This document shows positions 1 to 5,685 of a stretch of DNA of 5,685 nucleotides, piece after piece (position 1 is the first letter of the stretch; every line of letters begins with the position of its first letter). The DNA is taken from positions 1 to 5,685 of the forward strand of contig CADBUS010000028.1 in assembly GCA_902797895.1 (NCBI GenBank), in the 5' to 3' direction. Origin of the DNA: an uncultured Bacteroidia bacterium (lineage in GTDB: Bacteria; Bacteroidota; Bacteroidia; Bacteroidales; UBA932). Under the pieces are notes generated by a model. That model searched no databases. It had not been told where the DNA came from and saw nothing but the letters and a program-made list of their open reading frames with translations. The position numbers and the translations under genes were made by a program.

Positions 1-1
1 A

Positions 2-571
2 ACATACGGAGCTCCCTACAATTTGGTTATAGGTCTTATTGCCGGAGGAGATACTGCCATAAGAAAGGCGGTGGAGAATGCAGAAGACGATCCTGATGCA
101 GGCTGGGCAGATTTGCAAAAGTTCAACATAGGCGGCTACGACTCTTTGGTAGGGGTGGCTGCCAGCGGCTCTACTCCATACGTAGTAGGGGCTTGCGCAA
201 AGGCAAGGGAGCAGGGGCTTTTAACCGCCTGCATAACCTGCAACCCAGGTGCAAGTGTGGCAAAGGTGGTGGATATTCCAATAGTGGCAGTAGTGGGGCC
301 GGAGTTTGTAACAGGCTCTACCAGAATGAAATCTGGTACAGCGCAAAAGCTCATTCTGAATATGATATCAACCTCTGCAATGATAAAGCTCGGCCACGTA
401 AAGGGCAATAAGATGGTGGATATGCAGCTGAGCAACAATAAGTTGGTAGATAGGGGCACCAAAATGATTATGGATGAAACCGGTATCGCCGAGTATAACA
501 AGGCCAAAGAGTATCTGCTCAAATATGGCTCTGTGCGCAGCGCGGTAGATGCTTATAAGAGAGGAGAATAA
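2..571 (+). CDS. murQ: N-acetylmuramic acid 6-phosphate etherase (MurQ), 5'-truncated by the window edge
   Basis: MurQ is a cytoplasmic enzyme of peptidoglycan recycling. It cleaves the lactyl ether of MurNAc-6-phosphate to give GlcNAc-6-phosphate and D-lactate. The frame is open from base 2, so the gene begins outside the window; the TTG at 23 is an internal Leu codon, not a start. The first visible residues (TYGAPYNLV) align just after the E. coli DASECPP segment, so the first catalytic Glu (E. coli Glu83) and about 86 residues lie upstream. The second catalytic Glu (E. coli Glu114) is present in ENAED, codon 83-85. The SIS sugar-phosphate fold shows AASGSTPY (about 155-178) and the MurQ/GCKR-type segment GPEFVTGSTRMKSGTAQK. 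The C-terminus is about 23 residues shorter than in E. coli. It ends in tandem TAA-TAG stops (569-574). recR follows after 17 bases. The assignment is firm from aligned motifs. Confidence 0.96.
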   Translation, partial: TYGAPYNLVIGLIAGGDTAIRKAVENAEDDPDAGWADLQKFNIGGYDSLVGVAASGSTPYVVGACAKAREQGLLTACITCNPGASVAKVVDIPIVAVVGPEFVTGSTRMKSGTAQKLILNMISTSAMIKLGHVKGNKMVDMQLSNNKLVDRGTKMIMDETGIAEYNKAKEYLLKYGSVRSAVDAYKRGE

Positions 572-588
572 TAGTAATCGCGATAGAA

Positions 589-1197
589 ATGGCCTACTCA
601 TCTAAACTCTTGGAACAGGCTGTGGAGCAGTTTAATTCCCTCCCGGGCATAGGTAAAAAGAGTGCTTTAAGAATGGCTCTTTTTATGCTCAAGCAGCCTA
701 TGGAGAATGTGGAGAAGTTTGCCTCCTCAATACTCTCTCTCTCAAAAAATATATGTCATTGCCCTCAGTGCAATATGATTGCAGATTCGCCGCTCTGCCC
801 GCTCTGTTCAGATAGCCGCAGAAACCATTCGCTTATCTGCGTTGTGGAGAGTGCGAGGGATGTGCTCAGCATAGAGAATACCGGCAAGTACAATGGCCTC
901 TATCACGTGTTGGAGGGGATAATCTCTCCTATGGACGGCGTAGGCCCTTCTGATTTGCCTATCAAGGAGTTAGAAGATAGAATCGTGCAAGGTGGTGTAG
1001 ATGAGGTAATTCTGGCTCTCTCTACAAGTATGGAGGGAGAAACAACCTCTCTCTTTATTTACAATCGCATTAAAAAGTATAATATACAGGTTACTACAAT
1101 TGCAAGGGGAATAGCTTTTGGAGACGATTTGGAATATACAGACGAGCTATCTCTTGCAAAATCCATAGAGAACAGGCAGCCCTTTAAGAATCTCTAA
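589..1197 (+). CDS. recR: Recombination mediator protein RecR
   Basis: RecR works with RecO (and RecF) to load RecA onto SSB-coated single-stranded DNA during gap repair. The 202 aa length is typical of the family. Domains in order: a helix-hairpin-helix around residues 15-34 (SLPGIGKKSALRMA); a four-Cys zinc finger at Cys58, Cys61, Cys70 and Cys73; a TOPRIM domain from about residue 82 (ICVVES, Glu87) through the EGE acidic motif at 149-151; and the C-terminal segment GDDLEYTDELSLAKSIENR, which carries the family's LEYTDE block. All key motifs are intact. ATG 589 is chosen because the HhH begins at the expected distance and the frame upstream has no better start. No Shine-Dalgarno sits at the usual spacing; a GAGGAG at 561-566, inside the murQ end, is too distant. 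The gene follows murQ by 17 bases and is probably co-transcribed with it. Confidence 0.97.
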   Translation: MAYSSKLLEQAVEQFNSLPGIGKKSALRMALFMLKQPMENVEKFASSILSLSKNICHCPQCNMIADSPLCPLCSDSRRNHSLICVVESARDVLSIENTGKYNGLYHVLEGIISPMDGVGPSDLPIKELEDRIVQGGVDEVILALSTSMEGETTSLFIYNRIKKYNIQVTTIARGIAFGDDLEYTDELSLAKSIENRQPFKNL

Positions 1198-1215
1198 ATT
1201 ATTTTTGTACCTTTG
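1183..1215 (+). promoter_or_regulatory. Putative Bacteroidota-type promoter for the corA-like gene
   Basis: TACCTTTG at 1208-1215 matches the Bacteroides -7 consensus TAnnTTTG exactly. A weak -33-like TTTA at 1183-1186 (consensus TTTG, 3 of 4) lies 21 bases upstream, inside the last codons of recR. The -7 box falls in the short gap after the recR stop and directly before the next gene. Its usual distance to the start point would put transcription start near 1220-1222, on the proposed GTG start codon. This is inferred from the motif only. Confidence 0.55.
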
Positions 1216-1219
1216 TGGA

Positions 1220-2194
1220 GTGATAAAGATATTCTACAAATCAAAGGGGCAGATTCATACAACATCTGAGGCTAATCAGCTGAGGGATTCTCTCGGCTTT
1301 GACGATGTTTTGTGGATAGATCTGTTTGAAGCGGAAAAGGCTGAAACAGAGGTGGTAGAGGAGTTTTTGGAGACCACGCTCCAGAGTAGGGCACAGGCGG
1401 AGGAGATTGAGAGTTCATCTCGCTATTCAGAGACAGACAACTCAATTTTTGCCAATACAGACTTTATCACCCCGGGTGGCGAAACCGGTTACAAAGAGGA
1501 GAGTGTCTCTTTTGTAATATCTGAGGGAGTGCTTGTTACAACACGCCAAGCCCCTTTGAGAACCATTACAGATTTCCAGCGCAGAATGCTCTACTCCTCC
1601 TACTCATACAAACTCTATCCAACAGGCTATCACATCTTTGTATCTATTATGGAGAATCGTGTAGATTTGGATGCAGATATGATTGAGCTTATGGCCAAAG
1701 AGATAGAGAGCTTTGGGCGCAACGTGAATGTGGGCGGCAAGGTTAGCGAGAGCTTCCTGCTCAATATCAATAAGATGCAGGAGAATACAATGATGGTTAG
1801 AGAGAATATTGTAGATAAACAGAGAATTGTTACAGCTCTCATCCGCAGCGATAAGTTCCCAAGCGATATTCGTCCTCGTTTGGATGTGCTTGTAAACGAT
1901 ATAGCATCTTTGCTCAACCATACCACATTCAATTTTGAAAGGCTTGAGTATCTGCAAAATACGGTACTTGGTCTTATCAATCTCGATCAGAATAAAATTA
2001 TGAGGGTGCTTACATTTGTATCGCTGCTATTTATGCCGCCAACCCTCATTTCCGGAATATATGGTATGAATATCAAACTCCCTATTTTTGGAGAGGAGTT
2101 TCTTTTAAGAGATTTCGGTGTGGTTATTTTTGTAATGGTGCTATCGGTGATAATTGCCTCTATTATCTTCAAAAACAGGAGGTTGATAAAGTAA
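1220..2194 (+). CDS. corA: CorA-family divalent cation (Mg2+/Co2+) transporter
   Basis: This is an inner-membrane channel of the CorA superfamily, pentameric in known members, usually moving Mg2+ into the cell. From the GTG start the protein is 324 aa, normal for the family. It has a large cytoplasmic N-terminal domain (about 1-260, including the segment LQSRAQAEEIESSSRY and long helices near 145-255) and two C-terminal membrane segments (about 262-281 and 299-317). The signature YGMN closes TM1 (Gly282-Met283-Asn284), and a basic tail KNRRLIK follows TM2. The longest frame begins at a TTG at 1205, but that codon lies upstream of the -7 box. GTG 1220 gives an N-terminus VIKIFYKSKG, which fits the family, and the next Met is over 100 residues in. 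There is no room for a Mg2+ riboswitch between promoter and start. Ion preference (Mg2+, Co2+, Ni2+ or Zn2+) cannot be decided from sequence. Confidence 0.92.
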   Translation: MIKIFYKSKGQIHTTSEANQLRDSLGFDDVLWIDLFEAEKAETEVVEEFLETTLQSRAQAEEIESSSRYSETDNSIFANTDFITPGGETGYKEESVSFVISEGVLVTTRQAPLRTITDFQRRMLYSSYSYKLYPTGYHIFVSIMENRVDLDADMIELMAKEIESFGRNVNVGGKVSESFLLNINKMQENTMMVRENIVDKQRIVTALIRSDKFPSDIRPRLDVLVNDIASLLNHTTFNFERLEYLQNTVLGLINLDQNKIMRVLTFVSLLFMPPTLISGIYGMNIKLPIFGEEFLLRDFGVVIFVMVLSVIIASIIFKNRRLIK

Positions 2195-2266
2195 AAACAC
2201 TACATAAAACCACAACATACAAATCCGAACTACTCATACTTACAGCGTAAATTCTCAAAAAAATAT
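2195..2266. other. A-rich, G-depleted intergenic leader before the peptidase gene
   Basis: This 72-base gap, by hand count, holds 36 A, 18 C, 15 T and only 3 G. It has no Shine-Dalgarno; the bases just before the ATG are an A-run followed by TATAT. I found no exact TAnnTTTG box; the nearest is TAAATTCT at 2248-2255, which is poor and lacks a -33 partner. I saw no stem-loop or T-tract that would mark a terminator for the corA-like gene. The composition fits an unstructured 5' leader of the kind favoured for translation in Bacteroidota. Whether transcription begins here or reads through from upstream is open. Confidence 0.5.
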
Positions 2267-4486
2267 ATGAAAAAATTAACACTTATTGCAATGGTTGGTG
2301 CTTTACTAAGCGGCGTTGCGTGCACCTCAGATGGGGGAGCTGATAAAAAGAGCGAAAACTTTATAGGCAGGCAGGAGATTGCCTTGAACTCAGACCTTAT
2401 GACTCCGGAGGCTCTTTGGGCAATGGGAAGAATTGGCGGAGTGCAAGTAAGCCCTAATGGGGAGAAGATTCTCTACAATGTATCCTACTATAGCGTAGCG
2501 GAGAACAAGAGCCATACGGTAATATACCTTATGAATGCAGACGGCTCTGATAATAAGATGATTACAAAATCGGCAAAGAGCCAGAGCTCTGCTGTTTGGG
2601 TAGATGGTGGCAATAAGATAGCCTATCTCAGCAGCGAGGATGGCACCTCCTCTGTATGGGTAATGAATGCAGATGGCACAGCAGCCTCCAAAATGACAGG
2701 AGCAAAAGATAGCAATGGCGCAGAGCTTGAAATAGAGGGCTTTAAGTTCTCTCCGGATGGCAAAAAGATTCTGCTTATAGCTCAAATTCCTTACACAGGC
2801 TCTGTGATAAGGGGCAGCGAGAAATATTCAGATTTGCCATCTACCACCGGCCTTATTGTAACAGATGTAATGCACAAGCATTGGGATGAGTGGGTTGAGA
2901 CTATTCCGCATCCGTTTCTGGCAGATGTAGAGGGTACAAAACTCTCTAATATAAAGGATATTATGGAGGGAGAGCCATTTGAGTGCCCTATGAAGCCTTT
3001 TGGTGGAGAGGAGCAACTTGCCTGGAGCCCCGACAGCAAAAAAATAGCCTATTCATCTAAGAAGATGACCGGCCTCGATTATGCAGTTTCTACAGATTCA
3101 GATATTTATGAGTATGATGTAGAGAGCGGTAAAACCGTAAATCTCTGCAAACCTGAGGGATATGTAAGGCCGCAGGTGCAGTATGACCTCTCTTTGGAGC
3201 ATCAGCAGGTGAACAAACCTTATAAGGGTGCAGATGGTAAGGTTGTAGATTGTAATATGGGTTACGATTCCAATCCGGCTTACAGCCCCGATGGTAAGTA
3301 TATTAGCTGGCTCAGTATGGAGCGCGATGGCTATGAGAGCGATCGCAACCGCCTCTGCGTTCTCAACAGAGAGAGCGGTGCAAAGAGCTATCTTACAGAG
3401 AGTTTTGAGAGTGGGGTAGATGACTTTATCTGGGCAGATAATCAAAACCTCTATTTTATAGGTGTTTGGCACGGCAAAACCCAAATCTATAAGACCGATT
3501 TGGCTGCCAATGTAACCAAGATTACCGAGGGGCAGCACGACTATGCCTCTTTGGCTCTTGCAGGCGGCAAGCTGATAGCAAAACGCCACTCAATGGAGGT
3601 GCCGGATGATATTTACTCTGTAGATACCGCTACAGGTGAGGCAGTTGCAATAACAAAGGAGAATGAGCACATACTCTCAAAACTCGCTACTGCAAAGGTT
3701 GAGGAGCGTTGGACTAAAACCACAGATGGCAAGCAGATGTTAAGCTGGGTTATCTATCCTCCTCATTTTGACGCCAATAAGAAATATCCTACACTGCTCT
3801 TCTGCGAGGGTGGGCCGCAATCGCCTGTGAGCCAGTTCTGGAGCTACAGATGGAATTTCCAGATTATGGCAGCTAACGGCTACATAATAATTGCCCCTAA
3901 CCGCCGCGGCCTGCCGGGCTTTGGAATGGAGTGGTTGGAGCAGATTAGTGGAGATTATGCAGGGCAGTGTATGAAGGACTATCTCTCTGCAATAGACGAT
4001 ATTGCAAAGGAGCCATACGTAGATAAGGATAGGCTTGGTTGCGTGGGAGCCAGCTTTGGCGGCTTCTCCGTATATTGGCTTGCCGGCAATCACAACAAGC
4101 GTTTCAAAGCCTTTATTGCTCACGATGGTATATTCAACGAGGTACAGCAATATGTTGAGACAGAGGAGATGTGGTTTGCAAACTGGGATACCGGCGGAGC
4201 ATTCTGGAACAAGAGCGTAAACAACGCTGCCGGCAGTATATATACCCACTCGCCTCACACATACGTAGATAAGTGGGATACTCCTATACTCTGCATACAC
4301 GGAGAGAAGGATTACAGAATACTTGCCTCACAGGGAGAGAGCGCGTTCAATGCAGCAAGAATGAGAGGAATAGAGGCAGAACTTCTGCTCTATCCTAATG
4401 AAAACCACTGGGTTCTCAAACCACAAAATGGAATCCTCTGGCAGCGCACATTCTTTGAGTGGTTAGACAAGTATCTTAAAAAGTAA
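2267..4486 (+). CDS. Exported S9-family serine peptidase (prolyl oligopeptidase-like, DPP5-type dipeptidyl peptidase)
   Basis: This is a 739 aa secreted serine exopeptidase of clan SC, family S9, expected to release dipeptides from peptide N-termini in the periplasm or at the cell surface. An export signal spans residues 1-18 (MKK, then a hydrophobic stretch) with Cys19 in GVAC, a possible but atypical lipobox. A beta-propeller follows (about 45-480), with TolB-like blades at VSPNGEKILY (61), FSPDGKKILL (161), WSPDSKKIAY (253) and YSPDGKYISW (339), and MNADG repeated at 89 and 133. The alpha/beta-hydrolase domain covers about 490-739: GGP near 515, nucleophile Ser596 in GASFGG, Asp682 in HGEKDYR, and His714 in NENHWVLKPQN. 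The complete triad predicts an active enzyme. Active-site context and length resemble Bacteroidales DPP5-like enzymes more than DPP4, but acylaminoacyl peptidase-type activity is an alternative, so no symbol is given. An MFS gene follows after 3 bases. Confidence 0.93.
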   Translation: MKKLTLIAMVGALLSGVACTSDGGADKKSENFIGRQEIALNSDLMTPEALWAMGRIGGVQVSPNGEKILYNVSYYSVAENKSHTVIYLMNADGSDNKMITKSAKSQSSAVWVDGGNKIAYLSSEDGTSSVWVMNADGTAASKMTGAKDSNGAELEIEGFKFSPDGKKILLIAQIPYTGSVIRGSEKYSDLPSTTGLIVTDVMHKHWDEWVETIPHPFLADVEGTKLSNIKDIMEGEPFECPMKPFGGEEQLAWSPDSKKIAYSSKKMTGLDYAVSTDSDIYEYDVESGKTVNLCKPEGYVRPQVQYDLSLEHQQVNKPYKGADGKVVDCNMGYDSNPAYSPDGKYISWLSMERDGYESDRNRLCVLNRESGAKSYLTESFESGVDDFIWADNQNLYFIGVWHGKTQIYKTDLAANVTKITEGQHDYASLALAGGKLIAKRHSMEVPDDIYSVDTATGEAVAITKENEHILSKLATAKVEERWTKTTDGKQMLSWVIYPPHFDANKKYPTLLFCEGGPQSPVSQFWSYRWNFQIMAANGYIIIAPNRRGLPGFGMEWLEQISGDYAGQCMKDYLSAIDDIAKEPYVDKDRLGCVGASFGGFSVYWLAGNHNKRFKAFIAHDGIFNEVQQYVETEEMWFANWDTGGAFWNKSVNNAAGSIYTHSPHTYVDKWDTPILCIHGEKDYRILASQGESAFNAARMRGIEAELLLYPNENHWVLKPQNGILWQRTFFEWLDKYLKK

Positions 4487-4489
4487 TAT

Positions 4490-5685
4490 ATGAGTTATAT
4501 GAGCCGCTCTGAACCTTTGAGCAAGAGCAAAAATTGCGGCTATTCGCGCTCGCTTGTGGCACTTGCAGCCTGCCTTGGTTGTGGCTTCTTTGGGGTAACA
4601 ATGTTCTTCTGGGGCTCAATGCTACCCACTATAGGAGAGAGCATTACAGGAGTGGATAATCTCCCTTGGGTGCTTACCGGCGGAATTATTGCAGGTACGG
4701 CAATATGCGGTGCGGTTATGGACCGCTATGGCTACAAATGGCTCTTGGTACTCAGTTCATTGGCTCTTGCTTGCGGATTGAGCGGCTTTATCTTTACTCA
4801 AAATTTACCACTGCTCTGCCTATCAACCTTTTTGATAGGTGCCGGCGGAGGAGTTCTAAATAGTGAAACAATAGCCATTATATCAGATATTTATGACGAT
4901 TCAAAGCGTGGCTCAATGCTCAGTATTCTTGGCGGAAGCTACTGCTTGGGCTCTCTGCTTTGGACAATAATCTGCCGCCTGCTGGTATATGATTACACCT
5001 TGCCAATGAAATGGTCTGCAATAGTAATCGCCCTCTTTGCGCTACTCTTTGTTTTTATAAAATTTCCTCCGGCAAAGCTCTCAAAAGGAGAGGGGCCTTC
5101 TCTACTACAATCTCTCAAACTACTTAAATACAATATATTGGCATTAGTTGCCCTGCTACTCTTTTTCCAAGGAGCATTGGAGGCGGTAAGTGCCAATTTC
5201 TCAACATCTTACTATACCTTTTTTGCAGATGGAATAGGGCTTGATATGGCTCTTACATCACTTATATTTATGACTGTGGGAATGGCGGTAGGCCGCTTTA
5301 CCCTTCCGCTTTGTATGAAGGTTGGGGGAAATGTGCTCTCCATATACCTCTTTTTGTTCATAGCACTATGCGGCGTGCTACTGCAGCTCTTTATGCCAAT
5401 CAACAATATAGCCGCCTTTGCATCAATGACTTTAATAGGTTTTGGAACAGGCGCAACCGCCCCTGTGGTTTTCAATTACTTGGGTAAAGTATTCAAACGC
5501 TATTCAGGTGCAGCGGTCTCTATCTCTGTGATAATAGCTCAGATAGGTATGCTTATAGGCAACTATGGGATAGGCCGCTCAGGTATGTTCCGTCTCTTTC
5601 CGCTTGTAATGGTGCTGCTTATTGCCGCAGTAATGGCCATCTTCCCATTTGTGGTACGCAGTTCACAAACCCCACCCTCCAACAA
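4490..5685 (+). CDS. Major facilitator superfamily transporter, 3' end beyond the window
   Basis: The frame from ATG 4490 stays open to the right edge, giving 398 complete codons without a stop. Hydropathy read by eye gives about 12 membrane segments, near residues 22-46, 60-78, 84-104, 107-130, 143-165, 173-192, 213-232, 250-275, 282-300, 304-326, 338-358 and 367-389, with a cytoplasmic loop at about 193-212. The loop 2-3 motif GAVMDRYGYK (74-83) matches the MFS motif A pattern. The last helix is followed by a polar tail (RSSQTPPSN), so only a few codons are probably missing. TM4 (LIGAGGGVLNSE) recalls sugar-type MFS permeases, but the substrate is not determinable. ATG 4499 is an alternative start; neither has a Shine-Dalgarno. 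The start is 3 bases after the peptidase stop, which indicates co-transcription and probably translational coupling. Confidence 0.88.
   Translation, partial: MSYMSRSEPLSKSKNCGYSRSLVALAACLGCGFFGVTMFFWGSMLPTIGESITGVDNLPWVLTGGIIAGTAICGAVMDRYGYKWLLVLSSLALACGLSGFIFTQNLPLLCLSTFLIGAGGGVLNSETIAIISDIYDDSKRGSMLSILGGSYCLGSLLWTIICRLLVYDYTLPMKWSAIVIALFALLFVFIKFPPAKLSKGEGPSLLQSLKLLKYNILALVALLLFFQGALEAVSANFSTSYYTFFADGIGLDMALTSLIFMTVGMAVGRFTLPLCMKVGGNVLSIYLFLFIALCGVLLQLFMPINNIAAFASMTLIGFGTGATAPVVFNYLGKVFKRYSGAAVSISVIIAQIGMLIGNYGIGRSGMFRLFPLVMVLLIAAVMAIFPFVVRSSQTPPSN

Noticed and set aside
136..522. Minus-strand open frame of 128 codons opposite murQ
   Set aside because: It lies entirely within conserved MurQ coding sequence, with no independent start signal or recognisable protein.
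733..749. A CT dinucleotide run followed by A6 inside recR, as a possible slippage or phase-variation tract
   Set aside because: It encodes conserved-length RecR sequence in an intact housekeeping gene, and CTCTCT strings recur throughout these genes as a result of Leu/Ser codon choice.
1080..1140. RecR lacks the Pro seen in the GVPVGG segment of E. coli RecR (here GIAFGDD)
   Set aside because: The surrounding TOPRIM and LEYTDE motifs are intact, and this position varies among Bacteroidota RecR as far as I recall; it is not evidence of inactivation.
2125..2132. TATTTTTG inside the corA-like gene, an exact TAnnTTTG match that might be a promoter for the peptidase gene
   Set aside because: It lies in the second membrane-segment coding region, where T-rich hydrophobic codons are expected, has no -33 partner, and is over 130 bases from the next start.
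2531..2700. Repeated MNADG coding motif 132 bases apart, as a possible recent duplication
   Set aside because: The flanking DNA differs and the spacing of 44 residues fits successive beta-propeller blades, which repeat in all such S9 proteins.
3740..4300. Long minus-strand open frame (186 codons) opposite the peptidase catalytic domain
   Set aside because: It overlaps the most conserved part of a clear S9 peptidase and its translation shows no recognisable family; it is a shadow frame.
4993..5475. Minus-strand open frames (67 and 87 codons) in the right part of the window
   Set aside because: The plus strand carries a continuous 12-TM MFS frame across this region, so the minus-strand frames are shadows.

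Overview
The window looks like an ordinary chromosomal segment from a member of the Bacteroidota, most likely Bacteroidales. Four things support this: an exact match to the Bacteroides-type -7 box (TAnnTTTG) at 1208-1215; A-rich translation starts without a Shine-Dalgarno sequence; heavy use of ATA for Ile and AGA/AGG for Arg; and a serine peptidase whose active-site context resembles Bacteroidales DPP5-type enzymes. Family or genus cannot be resolved from the sequence alone.

All five genes lie on the + strand and are closely packed. From left to right they are: the 3' two thirds of murQ (MurNAc-6-phosphate etherase; the 5' end lies before the window); recR, 17 bases further on (recombination mediator); a Bacteroidota-type promoter abutting the start of a CorA-family divalent-cation transporter gene (probable GTG start at 1220); a 72-base A-rich, almost G-free leader; an S9-family prolyl-oligopeptidase-like exopeptidase with an export signal (DPP5-like, 739 aa); and, 3 bases later, a 12-TM major facilitator superfamily transporter that is open to the right edge of the window and probably lacks only its last few codons.

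murQ and recR are spaced like an operon, although cell-wall recycling and DNA repair are not related functions. The corA-like gene has its own promoter signal. The peptidase and transporter genes are tightly coupled and probably co-transcribed, which allows a link between peptide processing and transport, but the transporter's substrate cannot be read from the sequence.

I found no RNA genes, CRISPR arrays, insertion sequences, phage genes, attachment sites or convincing terminators, and no non-coding stretch longer than 72 bases. I see no undescribed system here. The points most worth a second look are the promoter/start overlap at the corA-like gene (possible leaderless mRNA), the ambiguous lipobox of the peptidase, its G-depleted leader, and the peptidase-MFS pairing.
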